From Labilibacter sediminis (GTDB taxonomy: Bacteria > Bacteroidota > Bacteroidia > Bacteroidales > Marinilabiliaceae): a stretch of DNA of 64,000 bases. The stretch lies in the NCBI RefSeq assembly GCF_005877885.1, contig NZ_VCHY01000023.1, forward strand, positions 1 to 64,000, written 5' to 3'. How positions within the stretch are numbered: the stretch's first letter is position 1; each line of letters opens with the position of its first letter. The position numbers and the translations under genes were made by a program. Shown here piece by piece: positions 55,684 to 64,000 of this stretch. The notes beneath the pieces are model-generated. The model was not told where the DNA came from. It did no database searches and saw only the letters and a list, made by a program, of their open reading frames with translations.

Positions 55684-57942
55684 ATGAAAAGAACATTTAC
55701 CTTTTTAATTTTAATGGGGCTGTTGGCAATAGTCAATATCACTAAAGTTAATGCCCAGGATGTATATACCAAGCTTGGACACGTAGGAGGAGGAATTACA
55801 GAAGCGCTGGATTACGCCAATGGAAACTTGTATTACAATGTTGGTCAAAAGTTTATTGTTACAGATCAATCAAATCCGCAGGAAACAAATGGTTTAGGAG
55901 AAATTATTTTACCTAAATTAATTAGAGAAATTTTAGTTATTGGCGACTATGCCTATGTTATTACATCAACTGATGTGGGAGAATTATACATTTTAAATGT
56001 ATCTAATCCCTCAAATATTACCATTGAATCTACAACGAATATTGGTTTGATGTTTGTTGATTTTTTTGATTTTGTTCTGGTAAATATGGAGATTGCTGAT
56101 GGATATGCATATATAAATATGATGTCTAATATTATTGTTATTGATATTAATAACAAAGCTAATCCATCCATTGTACAATTCTTTGAAGACCCGAACAATT
56201 CATTTGACGGAGGAATGGCTTTTAAAGGTAATTATATGCTAGCCAGTATATCAGATGAATTTGGCTTGGGTAAGTTAGCTGTTTATGATATCACGGATAA
56301 AGCAAATATTAGCCTTGTAAACGATGTGGATACTATTAGAGGATACGGAGAAGATATCACCATTAATGGTAACTATGCTTATGTAACAGAAGGAGATTAT
56401 GGTTTTTCAAGTCATGATATTTCGGACATAACAAAACCCACACAGAAAGACACAAGTCAATATTACGGTTGGTACAGTGATATAGAAATTGCCAATGATT
56501 ATGCATATATCACTTTAGCAAGTGGGGGTATGGTAGTGGTAGATGTGATTGATCCAACCTCTATTCCTAATATGCCGGATGGGGAGCATTTTTCACCGGT
56601 AGAATACTCAAACACCTCTGCTGTTGCAGTTAATAACAGTTATGCATATTTAGCTTCAGGTATCTCCGGACTGGAAATCCTGGATGTTTCAGATTCATAT
56701 TTCCCGAACCCGATTACTTTAGAGTGGATTGAAGGTGGTGGTAGAAGTACCGATGTTGTAGCCCGGGATGGAATGATGTATACCTCCAACGGAACTGCCG
56801 GATTAACCATTGTAAATATTGAAGATCCTGCAGTGCCTAAAGTTATAACTTCAGTAGATGTAGGCTTCTATTGCTATACTACAGTGCTGGATGGCGATTA
56901 TGCTTACGTTGGACATTCAAAAGGTATATCTATTGTAGATATTAGCGATCCAATAAATGCATCTGTTGTTGGAGAATACATAAAGGATGGGAATTCGAAT
57001 GCAGTTCGTGGTATCGAAATAAAAGGAAACAGAGCTTATATTGCCATGGATGGTCAAGGGGTAGTTGTTTTAGATATTTCAAATAAAACTACTCCTTCAA
57101 AAGTTACTTACTTAAAAGCTACTTATGTATTAGAAACGGATGAATTCGGAACCCCAACGGTTACAGACAACGGTTATGCCAATGATGTGATCATTATAGG
57201 TGATTATTTATACGTAGCCGATAGGAATATAGGTACTTACAGCAGCAGTAAAGGTCCTATTAGTATTTGGAATATAAGCAATCCGGATAACATTACGCAC
57301 CATAAGAACTTAACCTATGTTAGTTCAAAAGAAAAGTATCACTGGGTAAACCGTTTTCAAAAGAAAGGCGATTATTTGTATGTAGCCGATGATGCAGGAA
57401 TCTACCTTCTTGATGTTTGGGATCCTGCTGATCCTATCTTTGAAAAAGAACTAACAGCGGTTGAAATTACCGATATAGCTATTGTAGGAGATTATTTATA
57501 CGCTGCACGTTCTTCTAAATTGTTAATTTTTGATATTTCAAATCCGTTTACACTAGCGAAGAAGGCAGAATATCCTAAAATGGATTATGGTTATGGTGTA
57601 GGTGCTATAGATAACTTGTTCTTTTATGCCGATCTGGATGCAGGTGTGCATATTGTAAGAAATAACTTGCTTCCGGAACCAACTACCGATGTTAAGGAGA
57701 ATAGTATTGAGGGATTAAATGTATATCCAAACCCATTCACTTCCGGTTTCTTTGTAAATGCACATGCAACTATCACTAATGTTGAGGTATATAATGTGGC
57801 AGGTCAAAAAATACAACAGGAAGTTGTACTAAATGGAAACCAGGTGGAAGTTAAGTCTTCTGATTGGAATGCTGGAGTTTACCTGATAACAGTTACCGAT
57901 AATGAAGGTAATGTAGCTACTATAAAAATGGTGAAGCATTAA
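55684..57942 (+). CDS. Secreted LVIVD-repeat beta-propeller protein with T9SS domain
   Basis: A 752-aa protein from MKRTFTFLILMGLL; the upstream in-frame Met at 55624 would place 20 polar residues before the signal. After the signal peptide (about 1-25) come about twelve repeats with the LVIVD pattern: GDYAYVxxxxxGLxIVDISDPxNP, found in surface propeller proteins. The last 80 residues are a T9SS sorting domain (GLNVYPNPFTSGFFVN, GVYLITVTDNEGN). No enzyme motif is present. It is followed by a strong terminator and seems to be a single-gene unit. A binding or adhesion role is inferred. Confidence 0.83.
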   Translation: MKRTFTFLILMGLLAIVNITKVNAQDVYTKLGHVGGGITEALDYANGNLYYNVGQKFIVTDQSNPQETNGLGEIILPKLIREILVIGDYAYVITSTDVGELYILNVSNPSNITIESTTNIGLMFVDFFDFVLVNMEIADGYAYINMMSNIIVIDINNKANPSIVQFFEDPNNSFDGGMAFKGNYMLASISDEFGLGKLAVYDITDKANISLVNDVDTIRGYGEDITINGNYAYVTEGDYGFSSHDISDITKPTQKDTSQYYGWYSDIEIANDYAYITLASGGMVVVDVIDPTSIPNMPDGEHFSPVEYSNTSAVAVNNSYAYLASGISGLEILDVSDSYFPNPITLEWIEGGGRSTDVVARDGMMYTSNGTAGLTIVNIEDPAVPKVITSVDVGFYCYTTVLDGDYAYVGHSKGISIVDISDPINASVVGEYIKDGNSNAVRGIEIKGNRAYIAMDGQGVVVLDISNKTTPSKVTYLKATYVLETDEFGTPTVTDNGYANDVIIIGDYLYVADRNIGTYSSSKGPISIWNISNPDNITHHKNLTYVSSKEKYHWVNRFQKKGDYLYVADDAGIYLLDVWDPADPIFEKELTAVEITDIAIVGDYLYAARSSKLLIFDISNPFTLAKKAEYPKMDYGYGVGAIDNLFFYADLDAGVHIVRNNLLPEPTTDVKENSIEGLNVYPNPFTSGFFVNAHATITNVEVYNVAGQKIQQEVVLNGNQVEVKSSDWNAGVYLITVTDNEGNVATIKMVKH

Positions 57943-57981
57943 TCTATTGCTTTTGAATTAGTTTGTTATGTGAGATTAATT

Positions 57982-58040
57982 ACTGAAACAGCTTTACTCC
58001 ATTTGGAGAAGTGAAAGTAAAGCTGTTTCAGTTTACCATA
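57982..58040 (+). terminator. Hairpin terminator of LVIVD gene
   Basis: Perfect 17-bp inverted repeat (57982-57998 and 58016-58032, arm ACTGAAACAGCTTTACT), 39 bp after the stop codon. The flank after the hairpin is weakly T-rich. Confidence 0.78.
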
Positions 58041-58153
58041 ATTTAAATGCCTTAACCTAATAACCCGAGTTCTTTAGTTTTATTGATCTCAGGTTAATGT
58101 CGTTTTCAGTATAGAACAACAAGATTTTGGGAATATTCATAAATCAATCGGCA

Positions 58154-58870
58154 ATGAAATATATCATTATTAGTTTACTTGTTTTAATATTCGGAGGTAT
58201 TGTATATGCTCAAAATCCTGTTGAGTATAAGGGTGAAAGCATAAATTATGTAGATGAAAATAATAACAAGCAAGGTGTATGGAAGTTATATTCCGCGGAT
58301 GATAATTTAGCTCCACATGGTAGTGTATATCTTGAATGCAAATTCAAGGATAATATAATTGATGGAATAGTTAAGATAAAGAAACGCAAGAAAACTATTA
58401 TTGAAATAACTCCTCACATATCACACGAAGAAAAAGCAAGCTTTATTGCATTTAGAGGAAACGGGAAAATTTCCGGTTACATAGTTCAAGGTAAAAAGGG
58501 AATAGAAGTTTTTGATTCAGGAATGAATGAATTACCTGAAAAAGAAAGCGAATGGATCAAAACAAGAATTGAATTTCTACCACTTTACTATGGCGGAACT
58601 GAAAAACTGAAAGATTTCATAAAAGATACTGCAAAATCCCATCATGTTGAGGGAGAAAGAGGGAGGATTATGGTAAAGTACGTGGTGGATTCAAATGGTT
58701 TTGTACAGAAGGTTCAAGTCGCAAAAAAAATAGATGCTACAGCTGATCCCAAAGGATTATTAGATAAAGAAGCTATCCGCGTTGTAAAATCTTTTCCAAG
58801 GATGCAACCGGGTTTTCAAGGATATCGGTTTGTAAAAGTAAGTTATGTAGCACCGATAAACTTTAGATAA
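58154..58870 (+). CDS. Exported protein with TonB C-terminal domain
   Basis: A 238-aa protein from MKYIIISLLVLIF; the frame opens 9 codons earlier. It has a signal peptide (about 1-20) and a MORN-like or toxin-antitoxin-type repeat region (about 35-120: KQGVWKLYS, GNGKISGYIVQGKKG). The C-terminal domain resembles the TonB C-terminal fold (about 150-238: GRIMVKYVVDSNGFVQKVQV, DKEAIRVVKSFPRMQPGF). There is no transmembrane helix joined to a proline-rich linker as in true TonB, so an envelope role other than energy transduction is likely. It is a single gene between the LVIVD gene and the protease gene. Confidence 0.7.
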   Translation: MKYIIISLLVLIFGGIVYAQNPVEYKGESINYVDENNNKQGVWKLYSADDNLAPHGSVYLECKFKDNIIDGIVKIKKRKKTIIEITPHISHEEKASFIAFRGNGKISGYIVQGKKGIEVFDSGMNELPEKESEWIKTRIEFLPLYYGGTEKLKDFIKDTAKSHHVEGERGRIMVKYVVDSNGFVQKVQVAKKIDATADPKGLLDKEAIRVVKSFPRMQPGFQGYRFVKVSYVAPINFR

Positions 58871-58968
58871 AAAAATACAGGCATGATGCGAAAGTTTGAT
58901 TTATCCATGTGCCGAAGAGTCTGCGAGGAAAGTATGTTTAGATAAAACAAACATTTAATAAAAATAAA

Positions 58969-61581
58969 ATGAGAATACTAATTACATTCATAATATTTAC
59001 ATTTTTAGGAATAACGGTGAATGGACAAAGGCAAACCAACGAAAAGCCCTTGTCAATGCAAGGTAACCTTCAGGGTTTAAAGTCGTCCTTAGCTCAAAAA
59101 CACCTGAAAGTATTGGATATTGCCCATGAGCTGGAGCATGATATGGCTTTTGAAATTGATAATCGTTACGGGGTTTACGAAGAAGTTGATATAGATATAA
59201 AAACTATGGGTACACTATCTTCAGTAAAAGATATTCCGGGTCAGGAGAATGGTACTTTATATAGATATCAAGTATCTGCACCAAACTGTTTTTCATTAAG
59301 CCTGTTGTTCGGGAAGTACCATATTCCGGAAGGAGCAAAAGTATTTGTTTATACACCCGGATATACAACGGTTTTAGGTGCTTTTACAAATCAGAATAAT
59401 AAAGGAGGTGGTATTTTGCCGATTGCTGATATAAGTGCAGATGAGCTTATCATTGAATATTTTGAACCTGATCATGTTGAGTTTGCAGGTGAGCTTGTTC
59501 TAAAAAGCGTAGGTAAAGCTTATAGAGAATTAGATCAGGCCTTTCAGGAGAAAAGTCAGGAGAATGGTCTGGTTGATATTAATTGTAACGAAGGAAAAGA
59601 TTACCAGTTAGAAAAACATGCCGTAGCTCGTATGACCTACGAGGTTGGAGGAGAAGCTTATTTGTGTACAGGTGCCTTAATAAATAATACCAATAACGAT
59701 GGAACACCATATTTTTTAACAGCAGCTCATTGTATCAGTTCCTTTTCGGAAGCTCAAACTCTTATTACCTATTTTAAGTATGAAAATGAAACCTGCGGCG
59801 GTATTGTAGGCGGTTATAAAACAATTGCCGGTTCAGAGTTACTGGCTACAAATACAGATAGCGACTTTACTTTACTGGAGCTGGACGAACAACCGGATGC
59901 AACCTATCAACCATATTTTGCAGGTTGGGATGCAACAGAAAATTTAACAACAGGAAGCTTTGGTATTCATCATCCTCAAGGTTTACCTAAAAAAGTATCT
60001 ATTGGTTTTGATACTCCGGTGTCTTTTTCTTATGGTATTGATTGGGCTGCTGATGGTTCAGCTTTTGCCCCGGCAGATTCGCATTGGGAAGTATGGTGGG
60101 ATATAGGTAAAACAGAAGGTGGCTCATCGGGTTCCCCCATGTTTGATACTAACGGAAGAGTAATTGGTCAATTGCATGGTGGTGATTACTTCTCTGACCT
60201 GTATGGTAAATTTTCCTATTCTTTCGACAATAATAGTGCTGTAGATAAGCAGTTAAAACATTGGCTGGTAAAAGATGGAAGCGATACTCGACAGTTAGAT
60301 GGATATTTTCCGCCTGATAACGAAATACAAGCTAACTTTTATGTTAATGAGCAAACGATTTGCGTAGGGGCAGATATTACCTTACAAAACAAATCCAACT
60401 TTGGTGCAAATCAGTATACCTGGGAAATTACACCAACAGACTTTGAATTTATAGATGGAACAGATGCGAACTCAGAAAATCCAAGGGTACGTTTTACAGC
60501 GAGAGGAAACTTTGATATTACACTTACTGCTACCGATGGGGTAAGAACAGATGTTATTTTTAAGGATAATGCAGTTCGGACAAAGCCTATTATTTATCTG
60601 AATATTGATGAAGTGCTTACTAATTACATTCAGTTAGGAGGCACGGGAGTGTTAAAAACCAGCGGATTTGAAACGGTAAGCTGGTCTGTTACGGATCCTG
60701 CACTAGCTGATATGTTTGAATTTTCTTACGAAGATTTTGGAAGAACATTGATGAACCTTAAAGAAGGTGCTACTCCAAGCGGATATATGAATGTTCCCCT
60801 ACAGGTAACAGCTTCACAGGCATCTTGTGCTGCCACCGAAAATACTCAATTGATTATTCCATTTAACGATTTGTTGGATGGTGCGCAAGCCATAAATACA
60901 GGTTCAATATATGGACCATATAGTAATGTTTTTGCCTCTCCTTCAGAAAATGAACCATACCCAAATGTTGGAGATTGTACAAGTGAGTTAAGTTGGTGCG
61001 ATTGTAGTTTTATACCATTTATTGTAGACAACAGTTTGTGGTATAGCTTTGAAGCTCCTTCAACCGGTAACGTTCGCATCGAAACCTCAGGTATGGATAC
61101 TCAAATAGCTCTTTACGAAGCAGAAAGTACCGAAGATATTATGTCGGGAGACGAATCCAGATACAATATTTTAGCCGCTAATGACGATGTGCAACTTCGT
61201 TCAGATGGTTCATCTGTCATTGGAAAAACATCAGTAGTACCGGGTAGGACATATTATGTACAGGTTGATGGTTCTGGTTGTGGAGCTCAGGGGGAGTTTA
61301 ATATTCAAGTTATTGAAGAGGCTGCTACCTCAATTTATGATCATTCATCGTATAACTTAAGTATATTCCCTAACCCGTTTAAAAATGAGATAAACGTGGA
61401 ATCTGATGTTGAAATAGCTCAAATTGAGGTTTATGGTATGGATGGCTTAAAGGTATTTAACCAGCCGGTTAACGCCTTTAGACAAACTGTAAGCTTAGCG
61501 GATATTGCCGGGGGTAACTACGTGTTGGTAGTGAAATATGCCAATGGTAATACGGATAGAGAGTTAATACAGAAGTTTTAA
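58969..61581 (+). CDS. Secreted trypsin-like serine protease with PKD and T9SS domains
   Basis: An 870-aa exported protease (signal about 1-19). The chymotrypsin-type triad is visible: His254 in FLTAAHCIS, Asp299 in NTDSDFTLLEL and Ser387 in TEGGSSGSPMF. A PKD-like domain (about 460-535), a further beta domain with paired Cys, and a C-terminal T9SS sorting domain (NLSIFPNPFKNEINVE to the end) follow. The layout resembles lysyl endopeptidase-type proteases of Bacteroidota. It probably cleaves proteins outside the cell. It is followed by a small lipoprotein gene after 9 bp. Confidence 0.88.
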   Translation: MRILITFIIFTFLGITVNGQRQTNEKPLSMQGNLQGLKSSLAQKHLKVLDIAHELEHDMAFEIDNRYGVYEEVDIDIKTMGTLSSVKDIPGQENGTLYRYQVSAPNCFSLSLLFGKYHIPEGAKVFVYTPGYTTVLGAFTNQNNKGGGILPIADISADELIIEYFEPDHVEFAGELVLKSVGKAYRELDQAFQEKSQENGLVDINCNEGKDYQLEKHAVARMTYEVGGEAYLCTGALINNTNNDGTPYFLTAAHCISSFSEAQTLITYFKYENETCGGIVGGYKTIAGSELLATNTDSDFTLLELDEQPDATYQPYFAGWDATENLTTGSFGIHHPQGLPKKVSIGFDTPVSFSYGIDWAADGSAFAPADSHWEVWWDIGKTEGGSSGSPMFDTNGRVIGQLHGGDYFSDLYGKFSYSFDNNSAVDKQLKHWLVKDGSDTRQLDGYFPPDNEIQANFYVNEQTICVGADITLQNKSNFGANQYTWEITPTDFEFIDGTDANSENPRVRFTARGNFDITLTATDGVRTDVIFKDNAVRTKPIIYLNIDEVLTNYIQLGGTGVLKTSGFETVSWSVTDPALADMFEFSYEDFGRTLMNLKEGATPSGYMNVPLQVTASQASCAATENTQLIIPFNDLLDGAQAINTGSIYGPYSNVFASPSENEPYPNVGDCTSELSWCDCSFIPFIVDNSLWYSFEAPSTGNVRIETSGMDTQIALYEAESTEDIMSGDESRYNILAANDDVQLRSDGSSVIGKTSVVPGRTYYVQVDGSGCGAQGEFNIQVIEEAATSIYDHSSYNLSIFPNPFKNEINVESDVEIAQIEVYGMDGLKVFNQPVNAFRQTVSLADIAGGNYVLVVKYANGNTDRELIQKF

Positions 61582-61590
61582 GGATAGAGT

Positions 61591-61983
61591 ATGAAGTATT
61601 GTTCAGTTCTAATATTATTGATAGTTGCAGTAGTATTTGTGCAATGTAAAACCGGACTCAATACGCAGGTTGCCGATGTAAGTACAACGGAGATTTACAA
61701 TAAGAATCGAACATACTGTATTAAGTTCGAAAAAGAAAGACGCTTTAATGATAGAGTTAGTAGGTTTTATATTGTAAAAGTTGAAGGTTTAGATACTACC
61801 TATCAAAGTAATGGTCAGCTTCAGTTTCTAGGCTGGGAAGATACATACATCATTAAATGCAGGAGAATATTAGGAACGATGGACAAAAAGAGCTCAAATC
61901 TATCGGAGGCTCATTTAACGGAAGGTAAGGTATGTTACCTCGATGTAAAAAAGGGACAAGTAATCAAGAAAAATTTTAAATAA
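61591..61983 (+). CDS. Small putative lipoprotein
   Basis: A 130-aa protein of unknown function. The N-terminal hydrophobic segment ends with VVFVQC (Cys19), a weak lipobox, so a lipoprotein is likely. The rest is charged and beta-rich (YCIKFEKERRF, KVEGLDTTYQ, WEDTYIIKCRRILG) without a recognised domain. It begins 9 bp after the protease gene and is probably in its transcript, ahead of a hairpin. Confidence 0.65.
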   Translation: MKYCSVLILLIVAVVFVQCKTGLNTQVADVSTTEIYNKNRTYCIKFEKERRFNDRVSRFYIVKVEGLDTTYQSNGQLQFLGWEDTYIIKCRRILGTMDKKSSNLSEAHLTEGKVCYLDVKKGQVIKKNFK

Positions 61984-62049
61984 TACCAAATGAGGTTTAT
62001 AATGCCGCATTGAAAAGACAAGTTTTATATGCGGCATTATATGGGTATT
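61982..62049 (+). terminator. Nested hairpin after protease-lipoprotein unit
   Basis: Perfect 12-bp arms (ATAATGCCGCAT at 61999-62010, ATGCGGCATTAT at 62029-62040) lie inside an outer AATACC/GGTATT pair (61982-61987, 62044-62049). An inner AAAA/TTTT pairing extends the stem. The outer ends resemble the ends of the repeat at 10254-10424, so this may be a mobile palindromic repeat that also terminates transcription. Confidence 0.68.
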
Positions 62050-62068
62050 GAAAGAAAATTATAAACGA

Positions 62069-62141
62069 ATGAAACGACCATGTAAAATTGATTATCCAAA
62101 TTGACACTCAGGAGGATGATCAAATTTATTTGGGAGTTCCA
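62069..62141 (+). repeat. Conserved repeat block, copy 2
   Basis: This 73-bp block starts ATGAAACGACCATGTAAAAT and ends TTGGGAGTTCCA. It is closely matched to 10457-10530. A small hairpin follows (CCTGC/GCAGG at 62146-62160). Like copy 1, it lies just upstream of a gene. Confidence 0.7.
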
Positions 62142-62189
62142 CCAGCCTGCGGTTGGCAGGTCTGACAATTGGAAAATAACTTTAAACAG

Positions 62190-64000
62190 ATGAAAAAAAA
62201 GGTATTAATTATTGGAGGCGTTGTACTGTCTTTAATACTCGGAGCAACAATTTTGGAATATTGTGTTGGTCAGGAAGGTGACAACCAGTGGCAGGCATAC
62301 TATACCAAAAAGAAAGAACGAAGAGAAAAAGGACTTCCGGGCAATAAGAAAATGAGAGTGGGGGAGTTAACAGAGTATTTCCATCAGATAAGAACAAAAT
62401 GGGGGGAAGAAGAATCTAATTATCCGGCCAATTATTTAATGACAGAATTAAATAAGGTACGTAGTACTTTAAAAGCAGGTAATGCCGCAGGGATACATTG
62501 GGAATTAAGGGGACCCGGTAATGTTGGTGGGCGAACACGTTCGGTTATTGTAGATATTACAGACCCAACAAACGCAACCTGGTTTGCCGGTTCTGCCACC
62601 GGAGGTATCTGGAAAACTACAGACGAGGGAGCCAACTGGACAAATATTTCATCTGATATTCCTTACCAGTCTATATCAAGTGTAGTACAGGCTCCATCCA
62701 ATCGTAATGTATTATATGCCGGAACAGGAGAAAGTTTTCCCGGAGCTATGGGAACAACAGGAGGCGGAGTTTTTAAAAGTACCGACAAAGGAAATAGTTG
62801 GACGCATTGTGTAGCAACAGGGAATGATGAAAATTTCCGATTTGTAAACCGTATCATTGTTAGCAATACCGATGAAGATATCATATTGGCAGCTACTAAT
62901 TTTGGTATCTACAAGAGTATAAACGGAGGAGATAGCTGGAATGAAGTTTATGCTTCTGATACTAGAGTTGAACATATAGTAAGCGAGCCTAATAACTTTT
63001 CAGTATTATATGCTGGTGTTAACAGTCAGGGAGTAATGCGTTCCTTAGATGCTGGTGATACATGGTCTTTTATTAATAACGGTTTTCTTGGAGGTAATAA
63101 CCGCTACGAATTAGCAGTTAGCCCATCCAACCCCAGTCGTATTTTTGCCAGTGTAGGGAATAATTCAAGAGGGTCAGATTTATACGTTTCATCCGATAAA
63201 GGAGATCAATGGTATTTGGTTAAAAATACTTTAGGCTTGGCTGTTGATTATCTGGGAGGTCAAGCTTCTTATGATAATGCTATTGCGGTTCATCCTTATC
63301 ATGATGATACGGTTTTTGTAGCCGGTGTAAATAGCTGGAAAATTGCTATTTCAAATAGTTTTTTAACACAAAATGCACTAACCGATTTTAATACTGAAGA
63401 GATTGAAAACCTGATATCGTTTGTTGATTTTGGAGGACCTTACCCGGGTATTGAGATTGGTGATAATGAAGAATCCGTTGGTTTAAGTGGAGATGATTAC
63501 GTAAGTGTAGAAATAAGATTTGGACCGGGACTTTCGCAAAAAGCGCATCGTTTTACAGTACCCGATCAAGCAACATCAGGTGTACCGGCAGCAGATTATA
63601 CTTATCAGGACTATGTTGATGTTCCATTTGAAGTTTGGGATGTAGATAATAACGTACAGTTAATGTGTTCTTTCCGTGATCAGGAAAAGGACGGTGCTTT
63701 CAATTTGTACGAAACCATTGGAGAAAATTATGGCGAAAGAGGACGTGAATATTTATTCATCAATTCAGTTCCTTATAACGCCGATGCACCGGATGTTAAT
63801 ATTGCAACCCAAGGAGGACGTTCATATAAATTGATTTATTTCCTATGGCCGGAATTGACTCCGGGAGCTACCTGGGAGCCTGAAAATATGCCGGAAGTAA
63901 AAGCGCAAATTACCTGGGGTGAAATAGAATACCAAAAAGGTGCTGTTTTTAATGTTTCAGATGCCTATGGGGAGTACTCAGGAAGAAATACTTACGATTC
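62190..64000 (+). CDS. BNR/VPS10-like secreted protein, truncated by window end
   Basis: An open frame from MKKKVLIIGGVV runs past the window end, with about 603 codons visible. It has a hydrophobic signal or anchor (about 5-22), a charged stretch (about 28-90), then beta-propeller repeats with Asp-box-like turns: GGIWKTTDEGANWTN, GGVFKSTDKGNSWTH, FGIYKSINGGDSWNE. These are typical of sortilin/VPS10-like and BNR proteins of Bacteroidota. A beta-rich insert (about 405-600) interrupts the propeller. The C terminus, including any T9SS domain, is outside. Function unknown; glycoside hydrolase activity is not implied by the repeats alone. Confidence 0.82.
   Translation, partial: MKKKVLIIGGVVLSLILGATILEYCVGQEGDNQWQAYYTKKKERREKGLPGNKKMRVGELTEYFHQIRTKWGEEESNYPANYLMTELNKVRSTLKAGNAAGIHWELRGPGNVGGRTRSVIVDITDPTNATWFAGSATGGIWKTTDEGANWTNISSDIPYQSISSVVQAPSNRNVLYAGTGESFPGAMGTTGGGVFKSTDKGNSWTHCVATGNDENFRFVNRIIVSNTDEDIILAATNFGIYKSINGGDSWNEVYASDTRVEHIVSEPNNFSVLYAGVNSQGVMRSLDAGDTWSFINNGFLGGNNRYELAVSPSNPSRIFASVGNNSRGSDLYVSSDKGDQWYLVKNTLGLAVDYLGGQASYDNAIAVHPYHDDTVFVAGVNSWKIAISNSFLTQNALTDFNTEEIENLISFVDFGGPYPGIEIGDNEESVGLSGDDYVSVEIRFGPGLSQKAHRFTVPDQATSGVPAADYTYQDYVDVPFEVWDVDNNVQLMCSFRDQEKDGAFNLYETIGENYGERGREYLFINSVPYNADAPDVNIATQGGRSYKLIYFLWPELTPGATWEPENMPEVKAQITWGEIEYQKGAVFNVSDAYGEYSGRNTYD

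Noticed and set aside
1-64000. CRISPR arrays, tRNA and rRNA genes
   Set aside because: No regularly spaced direct repeats, no cloverleaf-like tRNA and no rRNA sequence were recognised by eye; a program search would be needed to exclude small RNAs.

Overview
The window is from a marine-type member of the Bacteroidota. The grounds are a low-GC genome, many secreted or lipoprotein glycan-degrading enzymes, several C-terminal type IX secretion (T9SS) sorting domains, PKD-like and LVIVD-repeat surface proteins, and a large S1 sulfatase repertoire. The order Marinilabiliales is my best guess; the genus cannot be read from the sequence. I see no rRNA, tRNA or CRISPR array.

Region 1 (0-12.7 kb) handles agar-type galactan. 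Two secreted GH117-type 3,6-anhydro-L-galactosidases and a beta-helix protein lie on the minus strand. A plus-strand operon follows: zinc-type (MDR) dehydrogenase, KduD-like SDR, AldA-like aldehyde dehydrogenase, enolase-superfamily 3,6-anhydrogalactonate cycloisomerase, aldose epimerase and RhaT-type permease. Together these match the oxidative route for 3,6-anhydro-L-galactose (L-AHG) known from agar-degrading bacteria: L-AHG to anhydrogalactonate, 2-keto-3-deoxy-L-galactonate, the 2,5-diketo acid, then 2-keto-3-deoxy-D-gluconate (KDG). The KDG kinase and aldolase are not in the window.

Region 2 (12.8-54.7 kb) is a sulfatase-rich polysaccharide utilisation region. It holds thirteen S1 sulfatases (eleven intact, one frameshifted, one split by an IS5-family element), three GH29 enzymes, one GH20, two esterase-like proteins plus a frameshifted SGNH hydrolase, a glycerophosphodiesterase-like protein, a secreted endonuclease/exonuclease/phosphatase-fold protein, a PQQ-like propeller and a second beta-helix protein. 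There is no SusC/SusD pair, no endo-agarase, no regulator and no sulfatase-maturing enzyme in the window. GH117, GH29, S1 sulfatases and L-AHG catabolism together point to agar, porphyran or another sulfated red-algal galactan. GH29 could act on alpha-L-galactose as well as alpha-L-fucose.

This region also shows genome decay and duplication. A two-gene sulfatase module occurs twice, and one copy carries the IS. A degraded third GH117 copy lies at 12.9-13.3 kb. Two frameshifts lie within 0.7 kb of each other in the 19.8-25.6 kb operon.

Region 3 (54.7-64 kb) encodes unrelated secreted proteins: an LVIVD-repeat protein, a TonB-C-terminal protein, a trypsin-like protease, a small lipoprotein and a large BNR/VPS10-like protein that runs off the end. 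Related dispersed repeats precede the epimerase gene (10.3-10.5 kb) and this last gene (62.0-62.1 kb), and a partial relative lies at 41.8-41.96 kb.
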